A stretch of DNA of 64,000 nucleotides, from NCBI RefSeq assembly GCF_008039575.1, contig NZ_VDUY01000002.1, forward strand, positions 62,001 through 126,000, written 5' to 3'. Source of the stretch: Zeimonas arvi. Lineage in GTDB: Bacteria; Pseudomonadota; Gammaproteobacteria; Burkholderiales; Burkholderiaceae_E. The notes under the pieces were generated by a model. That model was given only the letters and a program-made list of their open reading frames with translations. It had not been told where the DNA came from and did not search any database. Position numbers and translations under genes: made by a program. Positions 34,714 through 44,487 of the stretch are shown here, one piece after another (the first letter of the stretch is position 1; every line of letters begins with the position of its first letter).

Positions 34714-35910
34714 ATGAGCATCCCAGTCACGAAGTCCGCGGTCGAGAGGCAGACGGTCTGGCAGCGGTTTTCCGTGCCCTTCGAGTTCCCGGTGGTGTTC
34801 ACCGAGGACCTGTTCGCGCCCGGGAACGTCGCGCTGCGCGACGCGATCGCCCGGCTCGAGCCACACAAGCGCCACCGCCTGATCGTCTTCATCGACGACG
34901 GCCTCGCTGCCGCGCGGCCCGAACTGGCGGACCAGGTGCAGGCCTACGTGGCAGGGCACGCCGACGCCCTGGAGCTCGTCTGCAAGCCGGTGCTGGTGCC
35001 CGGCGGCGAGAAGATCAAGGCCGACCTGCACTTCATCGAGGCGATCCAGCAATCGTTGTTCGACTTCCACATCGACCGCCACTCCTGCGTCGTGGCGATC
35101 GGGGGCGGGGCCGTGCTCGATGCCGTCGGGCTGGTGTCCGCCACCACGCACCGCGGCATCCGGCACGTCCGCGTTCCCACCACGGTCCTGGCCCAGAACG
35201 ACTCGGGGGTGGGCGTCAAGAACGGCGTCAACCTGCATGGCGTGAAGAACTTCGTGGGGACTTTCGCGCCGCCGTTCGCGGTGCTCAACGATCTCGACTT
35301 CGCGATGAGCCTGCCCGATCGGGACAAGATCGCGGGCATGGCCGAGGCGGTCAAGGTCGCGCTGATTCGCGACGCCGGTTTCTTCGCGTGGCTCGAGCAG
35401 CACTCCGAGCACCTCGCCACCTTCGAGCGCGAGGCAATGGCCACCATGATCCGCCGATGCGCGGAGCTGCACATGCGCCAGATCGCGCACGGCGGCGATC
35501 CCTTCGAGACGGGCAGCGCGCGGCCGCTCGACTACGGCCACTGGTCGGCGCACAAGCTCGAAAGCATCACGCGCCACCACGTCAGGCATGGCGAGGCGGT
35601 CGCGATCGGCATGGCGCTCGATGCACGCTATTCGGTGCTGAGCGGCCTGCTCGAGGCGGGGCAGGAAGATCGCATCTGCGCCTTGCTCGAGTTCCTCGGC
35701 TTCGACCTCTGGCACCCGGGCCTGCTGCGCACCGAGCCCGATGGCGAGCTGGCGATCCTGGCGGGCCTGCGCGAGTTCCGCGAGCACCTGGGCGGCGAGC
35801 TCACGATCACGCTGCTCGCAGGCATCGGCACTGGCGTGGAACTCCACGAGATCGACGTGGACCGCATGAAGGAATCGATCGCCTGGCTCGAGCGGCGCCT
35901 GGAGGCCTGA
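34714..35910 (+). CDS. eboD: EboD, 3-dehydroquinate-synthase-like sugar-phosphate cyclase
   Basis: A 398-residue member of the sugar-phosphate cyclase superfamily. The NAD-binding GGGAVLD is at about 130-136. Candidate metal ligands are Glu211 (GMAEAVKV), His276 (DYGHWSAHKLE) and His292 (RHGEAVAIGM), with the 16-residue His-His spacing of dehydroquinate synthases. The DYGHWSAHKLE segment differs from the NLGHTFGHAIE of true AroB, which marks the EboD branch. The substrate is unknown; a heptulose or related sugar phosphate is plausible. Its stop overlaps the eboE start (TGATG). Confidence 0.9.
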   Translation: MSIPVTKSAVERQTVWQRFSVPFEFPVVFTEDLFAPGNVALRDAIARLEPHKRHRLIVFIDDGLAAARPELADQVQAYVAGHADALELVCKPVLVPGGEKIKADLHFIEAIQQSLFDFHIDRHSCVVAIGGGAVLDAVGLVSATTHRGIRHVRVPTTVLAQNDSGVGVKNGVNLHGVKNFVGTFAPPFAVLNDLDFAMSLPDRDKIAGMAEAVKVALIRDAGFFAWLEQHSEHLATFEREAMATMIRRCAELHMRQIAHGGDPFETGSARPLDYGHWSAHKLESITRHHVRHGEAVAIGMALDARYSVLSGLLEAGQEDRICALLEFLGFDLWHPGLLRTEPDGELAILAGLREFREHLGGELTITLLAGIGTGVELHEIDVDRMKESIAWLERRLEA

Positions 35911-37103
35911 TGCGGATTCGCGGCACGGTCACCGACTGCCACCTGAGCTACTGCACGAACATCCACGCGGGCGAAACACTCGACGAGGTGATGGCGGGGT
36001 TGCGGGAGCACCTGCCGGCGGTGCGAGCCCAGGTCTGCCCCGGCGAACCGATGGGCGTCGGCCTTCGACTGGGTGCGACGGCGCTCGCGGCGCTCCAGGA
36101 TCCCGCGCGCTTCGAGGCGCTGAAGGGTTTCCTCGACGACGGCGGCTTCTACGTGTTCACGGTCAACGGCTTTCCGTACGGGACCTTCCACGGCGCCACC
36201 GTGAAGGAAGGCGCCTACCGACCCGACTGGAGCGATCCGCTCCGACTGGCGTACACGAATGCGCTGGCCGAGCTCTTCGCCCGGCTGCTGCCGGATGGCC
36301 TGGAGGGCAGCCTGAGCACGGTGCCGGGCACCTTCAGGCCCTGGGCCGCGGGGCGGCTCGACACGATCACCGCGAACCTGATCGCGCATGTCGCGCGGCT
36401 GGTGGAGATCGAGCGCGCCACCGGCAAGACGATCTGCCTGGCCCTGGAGCCCGAGCCCTGCTGCCTCCTCGAGACCGTCGACGAAACCATCGCGTACTTC
36501 GAGGGGCATCTGTTCGGCGAGGCCGCACGGGCGCAACTGGCGGCCGCCACCGGCTTGTCGGGAACGGCGCTGGAGGCCGCGATGCGCCGGCACCTGGGGG
36601 TCTGCTACGACGTCTGCCACGCGGCGGTCGAGTTCGAGGATCCGGCGGCCAGCATCGCCGCCTTGCGCGCGCGCGGCATCCGGATCGCCAAGGCCCAGCT
36701 CAGTTCGGCGCTCCGGGTGCCGGCTCTCGACGAAGCGAGCGCGGCCCGGCTCGAGGCCTTCGCCGAGCCGGTCTACCTGCACCAGGTGGTCGAGCGGCGC
36801 GACGGCCAGCTGCGGCGCTTCCTGGACCTGCCCGAGGCGCTCGCGGCGCGCGACACCGCCCGGGGCGCCGAATGGCGCGTGCACTTTCACGTGCCGGTCT
36901 TCCTGCCGGAAATGATCGGATTCGGCACCACGCAGTCCTTCCTGGCGGAGGTGCTCGCACTGCATGCGTCCGACCCGGTGTCCGGACATCTCGAGGTCGA
37001 GACCTATACCTGGGACGTGCTGCCCGAGGCCTATCGCAAGGTTCCGCTGGGCGCGGCGATTGCCCGCGAGCTCGACTGGGTCCTGCAGAGAATCGGGGGC
37101 TGA
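35910..37103 (+). CDS. eboE: EboE, xylose-isomerase-like TIM-barrel protein
   Basis: A 397-residue TIM-barrel protein annotated in other genomes as metabolite traffic protein EboE. Recognisable segments are DCHLSYCTNIHAGETLDE at the N-terminus, FTVNGFPYGTFHG near 85, LALEPEPCCLLETVDET, GVCYDVCHAAVEFEDP and HFHVPVF. The Glu/Asp/His residues in these loops could form a metal site as in sugar isomerases. It is translationally coupled to eboD (shared A in TGATG) and followed 4 bases later by eboC. Confidence 0.9.
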   Translation: MRIRGTVTDCHLSYCTNIHAGETLDEVMAGLREHLPAVRAQVCPGEPMGVGLRLGATALAALQDPARFEALKGFLDDGGFYVFTVNGFPYGTFHGATVKEGAYRPDWSDPLRLAYTNALAELFARLLPDGLEGSLSTVPGTFRPWAAGRLDTITANLIAHVARLVEIERATGKTICLALEPEPCCLLETVDETIAYFEGHLFGEAARAQLAAATGLSGTALEAAMRRHLGVCYDVCHAAVEFEDPAASIAALRARGIRIAKAQLSSALRVPALDEASAARLEAFAEPVYLHQVVERRDGQLRRFLDLPEALAARDTARGAEWRVHFHVPVFLPEMIGFGTTQSFLAEVLALHASDPVSGHLEVETYTWDVLPEAYRKVPLGAAIARELDWVLQRIGG

Positions 37104-37107
37104 GCCC

Positions 37108-37980
37108 ATGAAACCGAAGACCGTGCTGAAGCTCGGGCGGGTGTCCAACCTTCCCACCGTATGGACGAACACGCTGGCCGGCGCGGTGCTGGCCGGCGCC
37201 ACCGCCTTCGGCGCACAGATGGCGGTGATGCTGGTCGCATTCTCGCTGTTCTACGTGGGCGGGATGTTCCTGAACGACGCCTTCGACGCCGAGTACGACG
37301 CCCGCGAGCGCCCCGAGCGGCCGATCCCGTCGGGAGAGGTGTCGCGGAGCAGCGTCTTCCTCGCCGGTTACGCGCAGATGGCGCTCGGCCTCCTGCTGCT
37401 GGCCTGGGCGGGCTACGGGTTCGGGACCGGCGCCGGCATCGCGCCGGTGCTGGCCGGCGTCGGGCTGGCGGCGGCGATCACCTTGTACGATGCCTGGCAC
37501 AAGGGCAATCCGCTCAGCCCGCTGCTGATGGGCCTGTGCCGGGTCCTCGTCTATCTCGGGGCAGGGCTCTGCGTGACCCTGGTCCTGCCCGGCGCGCTCT
37601 GGCTGGGCGCGGGGTTGCTGCTCTGCTACCTGATCGGGCTCACCTACGTGGCCAAGCAGGAGAACCTCGGCGAGGTCCGCAACCTGTGGCCCTTGCTCTT
37701 CCTGGCGGCGCCGGTGCTGCACGGCGCCTGGCTGGCCGCGCAGTCGGCGGTGGTGGCGCCTTTCCTGCTGCTGTTCGTCGTCTGGATGCTCGTCGCGCTC
37801 TGGTTCCTGCGTCGCCGACAGCGCGGCGACATCCCGCGCGCCGTGGTCAGCCTGATCGCCGGCATCTCGCTGCTCGACGCGATGCTGATCGCGGGCGCCG
37901 GCGCGCCGGCCCTGGCGCTGCTGGCGCTGGCAGGCTTTGCCGTGACGCTTTTCCTGCAGCGCTACATCTCGGGAACCTGA
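37108..37980 (+). CDS. eboC: EboC, UbiA-family prenyltransferase
   Basis: A 290-residue integral membrane prenyltransferase with eight to nine helices. The first Asp-rich motif NDAFDAEYD (56-64) followed by RPERPIPSG binds prenyl diphosphate. The second region YDAWHKGNPLSPLLMGLCR lacks a full second DxxxD, as in other EboC proteins. It would attach a prenyl group to an acceptor in the cytoplasmic membrane; the acceptor is unknown. ATG 37108 lies 4 bases after the eboE stop. It is the last gene of eboDEC, followed by a compound hairpin. Confidence 0.9.
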   Translation: MKPKTVLKLGRVSNLPTVWTNTLAGAVLAGATAFGAQMAVMLVAFSLFYVGGMFLNDAFDAEYDARERPERPIPSGEVSRSSVFLAGYAQMALGLLLLAWAGYGFGTGAGIAPVLAGVGLAAAITLYDAWHKGNPLSPLLMGLCRVLVYLGAGLCVTLVLPGALWLGAGLLLCYLIGLTYVAKQENLGEVRNLWPLLFLAAPVLHGAWLAAQSAVVAPFLLLFVVWMLVALWFLRRRQRGDIPRAVVSLIAGISLLDAMLIAGAGAPALALLALAGFAVTLFLQRYISGT

Positions 37981-38025
37981 GCGCCCGCCCCGGGTTCCCG
38001 AGCGCCCGTGTCGGGAAGCGGGCGC
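37981..38025. terminator. Nested hairpin at the end of eboDEC
   Basis: Directly after the eboC stop, an outer 8-base-pair stem (GCGCCCGC / GCGGGCGC) encloses an inner 7-base-pair stem (TTCCCGA / TCGGGAA). It sits between eboC (+) and the convergent monooxygenase gene (-). No T-tract; probable bidirectional stabiliser or terminator. Confidence 0.5.
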
Positions 38026-38055
38026 CGGCGATGCCCGGGGCGCGGGTCCTGCGGC

Positions 38056-38367
38056 TCAGGCCGCCGGGGAAAGGACGTGGATCGCGCGACTGGCGACCAG
38101 ATCCCTGGTCTGCGCCGCGTAGGCGGCCATGTGCGGGGCGCGGGCATGCGCCTTCAACGCATCCAGGTCGCGCCACTTCTCGATGACCACGAAGGTGTCC
38201 GGGCCGAAAGGCGCCTGGAAGCCCAGCACCGGGTCGACGTCGACGGCCGCGCCGTACTCGATGCAGCCGTCCTCGGCGAGCACGTTGGCGCGATTGGCGC
38301 GGAAGGCTTCGAGCACGGCCTTCCGCTGTCCGGGTTTGGCGGTGATGACGGCGATGACGTTGATCAT
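38056..38367 (-). CDS. Antibiotic-biosynthesis-monooxygenase (ABM) domain protein
   Basis: A 103-residue ferredoxin-like alpha/beta barrel protein of the ABM/YgiN type. Typical features are the start MINVIAVITAKPGQRKAVLE, the GCIEYG segment and FVVIEKWRDLDALKAHARAP with a conserved Trp and His. Members are cofactor-independent monooxygenases, for example on quinols, or are quinone-interacting proteins. It follows the Baeyer-Villiger monooxygenase gene on the same strand after 40 bases and may be co-transcribed with it. Confidence 0.85.
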   Translation of the reverse strand: MINVIAVITAKPGQRKAVLEAFRANRANVLAEDGCIEYGAAVDVDPVLGFQAPFGPDTFVVIEKWRDLDALKAHARAPHMAAYAAQTRDLVASRAIHVLSPAA

Positions 38368-38407
38368 GTTCGGGGAGAAGGGAGAGGGGGAAGAGGAAGG
38401 AGTTCGG

Positions 38408-40135
<1,728 letters not shown>

Positions 40136-40272
40136 CACGTCTCCGGGTGTCGTTCTCGGAACGATGATAGACGCGTGTCGAGCGCGCCGCGAACCCGCCG
40201 CGCCGGGAATCGGCACGTGATGCCCACCGCGGCAAGCGGGACCCGCCGGGCCCGCGCGGGACCGGCGCGCAA

Positions 40273-40836
40273 TCAGCGCCGGCAGCGCACCAGCCAGGAG
40301 CCCTGGACGATCAGATAGTCCGAAGGCGGCCCGCCGGCGGGCGCTTGCCGCTCGAAACTGCGGCTGAGCCCGCGCTCGCGCCAGTCGGGAATGAAGCGGT
40401 AGGCCTGCCCGCCGGGGCCGAGCGGCGGCTCCGCGCGGGCGGCCACCTTGTTGACCGGCAGCCTGTCGTTGTCGCCGCGGTCCGCGACCGCCAGTACCAG
40501 CGCGCGATCGCCGGGCGCATCGAAGCCCGGAGGCAGGATCGCGAGGCTGTCCCACCAGCCGTCGGTCATCACCGCGCACTGGACCCGGAGCACGCGCCCG
40601 GCCGCGATCTCGGCCGGGCCGATCCCGGCCGCCTGAAGCGCGGGGCGCGCCGCCGCGACATCGCGACGGGTCTCGAGGTCCTGGGCGGTGACCGGGCGTC
40701 CGACGGAGACCGTCACCGTCTCGCCGGGGCCGGGCATCGAGGCGCAACCGGCCAGGCCCAGGATCAGGACACAGGCGGCGAGTGGTGCGGCGGTCAGGGC
40801 CGAGGGTCGAAACAGGGAGGCGAGCGGACCGGGCAT
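40273..40836 (-). CDS. Lipoprotein of unknown function, 187 aa
   Basis: The protein has a clear lipobox, LILGLAGC, after a hydrophobic stretch; the mature part begins CASMPGPGETVTVSVG. A central ADRGDNDRLPVNKV and the two Cys (VQCAV, VRCRR) may pair as a disulfide. No family is recognised. ATG 40836 (MPGPLASLF) gives a normal signal length; the open frame to 41010 adds a non-conserved lead. It is alone on its strand and divergent from the histidine kinase gene across 245 bases in which I see no further gene. Confidence 0.7.
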   Translation of the reverse strand: MPGPLASLFRPSALTAAPLAACVLILGLAGCASMPGPGETVTVSVGRPVTAQDLETRRDVAAARPALQAAGIGPAEIAAGRVLRVQCAVMTDGWWDSLAILPPGFDAPGDRALVLAVADRGDNDRLPVNKVAARAEPPLGPGGQAYRFIPDWRERGLSRSFERQAPAGGPPSDYLIVQGSWLVRCRR

Positions 40837-41081
40837 CGATGGGCTCCATAGCAGCGAGCCGGCAGCGTAACCGGGCGCCCCGCAATCCGCAAAGCGGTGC
40901 CGCGGCTTGCCGATGCGATTGCCGGATTCGATGATCACTTCCCGGCACCTGGCCTGTTGCGGGGGTACCCGCATTGGTCTGTGCCCGCAGGGTGCCGAAC
41001 CGTGCGGCAAATCCTGGTGTATCGTCGTGGTTCGACCTGCTCGTTGTCGCCGGTAGTCGCCTCATCGGGGGCAAGCGCAAC

Positions 41082-42380
41082 ATGGACACGGCGGAATCGA
41101 TCTACGAAGCGTTTGCCCAGCGCACCCAGGCGCTGGCTGAAGCGCTCGAGCAGCAGGCGGCCACCGCCGAGATCCTGCGCGCGATCTCTCGCTCCCCCGG
41201 CGATGCACAGCCGGTATTCGACACCATCGCGGCGGCCGCTCTGTCTCTGTGCCGCGCGCGCTCCGCGAACGTCTTCACGTTCGACGGCACACTGCTGCAC
41301 ATCGCGGCTCTGGCCATCGTCGACCCGCGGGGCATCGATGCGATGCGCAGCATCTTTCCGCGGCCGGTCAGCCGGGACACGGCGGCCTGCCGGGCAGTGC
41401 TGACCCGAGAGGTCGTGGCCATCCCGGACGTGCTCGAAGACCCGGAATTTGCGCCTCGCCAAGCCGCTGTCGCCGCAGGTTTTCGGAGCAGCCTGGGCGT
41501 GCCCTTGCTGCGCGACGGCCGGCCGATCGGCGCGATCGCTGTTGGCCGGGCTGAGCCGGGTCCGTTTCCGGCATCCCAGCTCGCGATGCTGCAATCCTTC
41601 GCCGACCAGGCCGTGATCGCGATCGAGAATGCGCGCCTCTTTCGGGAGGTCGCCGACAAGAGCCATCAGCTGGAGGTCGCAAGCCGACACAAGAGCGCGT
41701 TCCTGGCGAACATGTCCCACGAACTGCGCACGCCGCTCAGTGCGATCATCGGATTCACCCGCATCGTTCTGCGGTCCACCCGGGATCAGATAGACGTCCG
41801 GCAGGCCGAGAACCTGGAGAAGATCCTGACCAGCGCGCAGCACCTGCTCTCGCTGATCAACGCCACGCTGGATCTGGCGCGCATCGAGGCAGGCCGGATC
41901 GAGATCCAGGTTTCCGATGTCCAGCTCTCCTTCTTGCTGCGAGATTGCCTGCGCACGGTGGAGCCACTGCTGGCCGACGGCGTGCGCCTGCGCGCGCAGT
42001 TCGATCCAGGCTTGCCGGTGATGCGGGTGGACGAGGCGAAACTGCGCCAGATCGTGATCAACCTGCTGAGCAACGCCGTCAAGTTCACCGAGCGCGGCTG
42101 CATCGACCTGCGGGCCGGCTGGCGCGATGGCACGGTCGAGATCGCCGTCGCCGACACCGGCATCGGCATTCCGGCCGAGTTGCTCGAATCGATCTTCGAG
42201 GAGTTCGAGCAGGTCGACGCCAGTAGCTCCCGCGTCCATGGTGGAACGGGGCTCGGACTGGCCATCGCGCGGCGCTTGGCCCGGGCCCTGGATTGCGAGC
42301 TCGTCGCGCAGTCCGTTCCCGGCGCAGGATCGACCTTCACGCTGACCTTGCCGCAGCGCTGTCGCCCCGATGCACCCTGA
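41082..42380 (+). CDS. Soluble GAF-domain sensor histidine kinase
   Basis: A 432-residue kinase with no membrane helix. An N-terminal coiled coil (1-38) leads to a GAF domain (about 42-186), then the HisKA dimerisation domain with H-box SHELRTP (His213), N-box INLLSNAVKF, G1 DTGIGIP and G2 GGTGLGLAIA. It senses a cytoplasmic or diffusible signal through the GAF domain. Its last 11 bases overlap the response-regulator gene, so the two form a two-component pair. Confidence 0.9.
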   Translation: MDTAESIYEAFAQRTQALAEALEQQAATAEILRAISRSPGDAQPVFDTIAAAALSLCRARSANVFTFDGTLLHIAALAIVDPRGIDAMRSIFPRPVSRDTAACRAVLTREVVAIPDVLEDPEFAPRQAAVAAGFRSSLGVPLLRDGRPIGAIAVGRAEPGPFPASQLAMLQSFADQAVIAIENARLFREVADKSHQLEVASRHKSAFLANMSHELRTPLSAIIGFTRIVLRSTRDQIDVRQAENLEKILTSAQHLLSLINATLDLARIEAGRIEIQVSDVQLSFLLRDCLRTVEPLLADGVRLRAQFDPGLPVMRVDEAKLRQIVINLLSNAVKFTERGCIDLRAGWRDGTVEIAVADTGIGIPAELLESIFEEFEQVDASSSRVHGGTGLGLAIARRLARALDCELVAQSVPGAGSTFTLTLPQRCRPDAP

Positions 42381-43779
42381 TGCCGCCACGGTGCTGATCG
42401 TCGACGTTCAGCCACTCAACGTCGACCTGCTCGAGCAGGAGCTCGAGGCCGCCGGCTACCGAACCCTGGCTGCGACCGATGGCGAACAGGCGCTGGCTAG
42501 AGCCATCGAGCGGGCGCCTGACCTGATCCTGCTGGATGTGATGATGCCGGGCATCGACGGCTACGAGACCTGCCGCCGTTTGAAAGCGGCCGAAGCGACC
42601 CGCGCCATTCCCGTCATCTTCCTGACCGCGCTGAAGGAAACCTTCGACAAGGTCCGTGCCTTCGAGATCGGTGCCGTCGACTACGTCACGAAGCCTTTCG
42701 AGACCGCGGAGCTGCTTGCACGGGTCGGCACCCACGTCGCGTTGCGTCGCGAGATCGCAGCCCACCAACGCTCGAAGGCCACGATACGCGGGCTGGTCGA
42801 GCAGCAGCGGCACGACGCCGGTGTCCTGGTCGGCGACTCGGCGGCACTGTCACGGGTGCGCGGGCTCATCGCGCAGGTGGCCGCCACCGACAGCACCGTC
42901 CTGATTGCCGGCGAGACTGGCACCGGCAAGGAACTGGTCGCGCGCGCCGTTCATGAGCAGAGCGCTCGCCGCGACCGTGCGCTGGTGACGCTCAATTGCG
43001 CGGCGCTGCCAGGCGCGCTCGTGGAGAGCGAGTTGTTCGGGCACGAGAAGGGCGCATTCACCGGTGCCCACCAGCAAAGGCGCGGCCGTTTCGAGCTGGC
43101 CGACGGCGGAAGCCTGTTTCTCGACGAGGTCGGGGAGCTCCCTCTCGAAGCCCAGGCAAAGCTGCTGCGCGCACTTCAGGAGCGCGAGTTCGAGCGGGTC
43201 GGCGGCACGCGGGCGCTGCGCGTCGATGTGCGCGTGATCGCGGCAACCAACCGCGACCTGCGGGCGGAAGTAGCTGCCGGGCGCTTTCGCGCCGATCTCT
43301 ACTTCCGTCTCAGCGTGTTTCCGATCACGCTACCGCCGCTGCGGGAGCGTCGGGGCGACATTCCACAACTGGTTCGACATGTCGTCGCCCGCGTTGCGAG
43401 ACGGCTCGGCCGGCAGGCGGACCATGTTTCGCCGGCCTTCATCGCCTGGGCGTGCGCCTACGACTGGCCTGGTAACGTGCGCGAACTCGAGAATGCCGTG
43501 GAGCGCGCGCTGATCCTTTCGAGCGGCGGCCTGCTCGAGGCTGTGGATGGTTTGGCAGCATCTCCCATCGAGAATCGGGCGGATCCGCAAATGCCGTCGG
43601 CGATCGCGTCGCTGCAGGTGGTCGAGCAGACCCATATCCGCCGCGCGCTGGACGCCACCGGCTGGACCATCGAAGGCGACAACGGTGCCGCTCGCCTGCT
43701 CGGCCTGAATGCGAGCACCCTGCGCGGACGCATGCGCAAGTACGGGATTCGAAAGCCGACCGGTCGCGAATCCCGCTGA
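42370..43779 (+). CDS. Sigma-54-dependent response regulator (NtrC family)
   Basis: A 469-residue activator: receiver (1-120), AAA+ domain (about 150-385) and a C-terminal Fis-type helix-turn-helix. Walker A GETGTGKE is at 181-188, the sigma-54 contact loop GAFTGA at 228-233 and Walker B SLFLDE at 248-253. The phosphate-accepting Asp56, Thr86 and Lys108 are present. However, the acidic pair before the first loop reads Asp12-Val13, not Asp-Asp, which may weaken Mg binding and phosphorylation. It is encoded directly after its kinase. A strong sigma-54 promoter match precedes the next gene downstream, its likely target. Confidence 0.92.
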   Translation: MHPDAATVLIVDVQPLNVDLLEQELEAAGYRTLAATDGEQALARAIERAPDLILLDVMMPGIDGYETCRRLKAAEATRAIPVIFLTALKETFDKVRAFEIGAVDYVTKPFETAELLARVGTHVALRREIAAHQRSKATIRGLVEQQRHDAGVLVGDSAALSRVRGLIAQVAATDSTVLIAGETGTGKELVARAVHEQSARRDRALVTLNCAALPGALVESELFGHEKGAFTGAHQQRRGRFELADGGSLFLDEVGELPLEAQAKLLRALQEREFERVGGTRALRVDVRVIAATNRDLRAEVAAGRFRADLYFRLSVFPITLPPLRERRGDIPQLVRHVVARVARRLGRQADHVSPAFIAWACAYDWPGNVRELENAVERALILSSGGLLEAVDGLAASPIENRADPQMPSAIASLQVVEQTHIRRALDATGWTIEGDNGAARLLGLNASTLRGRMRKYGIRKPTGRESR

Positions 43780-43850
43780 CCTGCCCGCCGCCTGCGACGG
43801 GCGCCACCGTCACATCCGGCGGTCGGGTGCGCCAGGGCCGCAGACCAACT

Positions 43851-43861
43851 GGCCTGAGGCC
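43851..43861. repeat. 11-base palindrome upstream of the sigma-54 promoter
   Basis: GGCCT-G-AGGCC is a perfect palindrome centred about 52 bases upstream of the -24 element of the downstream promoter. It is a candidate activator-binding site, although NtrC-type sites usually lie farther upstream; GC richness makes chance occurrence possible. Confidence 0.3.
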
Positions 43862-43906
43862 TGGCAAGCCATTGATTGCGAAGGCGTGTCTTCTCCGAAC
43901 CACATC

Positions 43907-43922
43907 TGGCATGGAACCTGCA
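43907..43922 (+). promoter_or_regulatory. Sigma-54 (-24/-12) promoter
   Basis: The sequence TGGCATGGAACCTGCA matches the sigma-54 consensus TGGCACG-N4-TTGCW at all but two positions. The invariant GG (43908-43909) and GC (43920-43921) have the exact ten-base spacing. Transcription would start near 43933, about 45 bases before the ATG of the small exported protein gene. Placement just downstream of a sigma-54 activator gene strengthens the call. Confidence 0.75.
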
Positions 43923-43978
43923 CAAGCGTCTGTGCACGGCGAATCGGTCGATTCCAGACGTGCGCAAAGGAGAACGTC

Positions 43979-44377
43979 ATGGCACAGGACCTCGTTTCGA
44001 TGGGAAGCGGACAGACTCGGGTGACGCGAGCGGTGGCGACGATCGCGGTTGCGGGCGCACTGGGCGCACTGGGCGGTTTGGGCGGTATGGGCGGACAGAG
44101 CGCCGCACAGGCTCAGGGAAGCCTTGCCGGCGAGAGCATCGAATCGCTTGAAAGGCTCTTCTGGATCTGCGACTACGGCTCCATTCACGAACCGTTCGAC
44201 GCTGGCTTCGCCATGGAGTGCAGCGTCGTATGGGAGGCGCTGAAGGCACGAAAGTTCAATGGCGACTTCGACTCGTTTCTGGCCTGGTGGCGTCAGAAGA
44301 AGGACGATGAGCACGGAGCGCTTGCCAACTCCCGCCGGCCAGGAGCGCCGGAAATGGCGGACCTCCGCAGACGCTGA
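43979..44377 (+). CDS. Small exported protein of unknown function, 132 aa
   Basis: Starts at ATG 43979 behind a strong AAAGGAGAAC ribosome site. Residues 15-48 form an export signal containing a Gly/Ala/Leu tandem stretch and ending around SAAQAQG. The mature part (SLERLFWICDYGSIHEPFD, then CSVVWEALKARKFNGDFDSF and LAWWRQKKDDEH) has two Cys that may pair and a charged helical C-terminus. I recall similar short exported proteins in other betaproteobacteria but know no function. Regulation by the upstream sigma-54 activator is likely. A 9-base tandem repeat lies in the signal region. Confidence 0.78.
   Translation: MAQDLVSMGSGQTRVTRAVATIAVAGALGALGGLGGMGGQSAAQAQGSLAGESIESLERLFWICDYGSIHEPFDAGFAMECSVVWEALKARKFNGDFDSFLAWWRQKKDDEHGALANSRRPGAPEMADLRRR
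44054..44095 (+). repeat. Imperfect 9-base tandem repeat in a signal-peptide coding region
   Basis: Four full in-frame units, GGCGCACTG, GGCGCACTG, GGCGGTTTG and GGCGGTATG, plus a partial GGCGGA. They encode Gly-Ala-Leu, Gly-Ala-Leu, Gly-Gly-Leu, Gly-Gly-Met and Gly-Gly. Copy-number change would lengthen or shorten the hydrophobic core by three residues without a frameshift. Confidence 0.75.
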
Positions 44378-44433
44378 CCTGGAGGCCTTCGGCGGGGTAC
44401 CGGGCGCAGCCCGGCCGAAGGCCACCGATGCGC

Positions 44434-44470
44434 AAAAAAAAAGGGCTTAGAGATTTCTCTCTAAGCCCTT
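44434..44470 (-). terminator. Rho-independent terminator of tRNA-Arg
   Basis: A perfect 13-base-pair stem (AAGGGCTTAGAGA at 44441-44453, TCTCTAAGCCCTT at 44458-44470) with a four-base loop. On the minus strand it is followed by a run of nine Ts (44434-44442). It lies 17 bases downstream of the tRNA gene on that strand. It may also terminate the plus-strand transcript ending at 44377. Confidence 0.9.
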
Positions 44471-44487
44471 GATTTTGCTGAATAAGG

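Noticed and set aside
40897-41081. Sigma-54 promoter before the histidine kinase gene
   Set aside because: TGGC and TTGC elements occur, but the GG to GC spacing is not the required ten bases.
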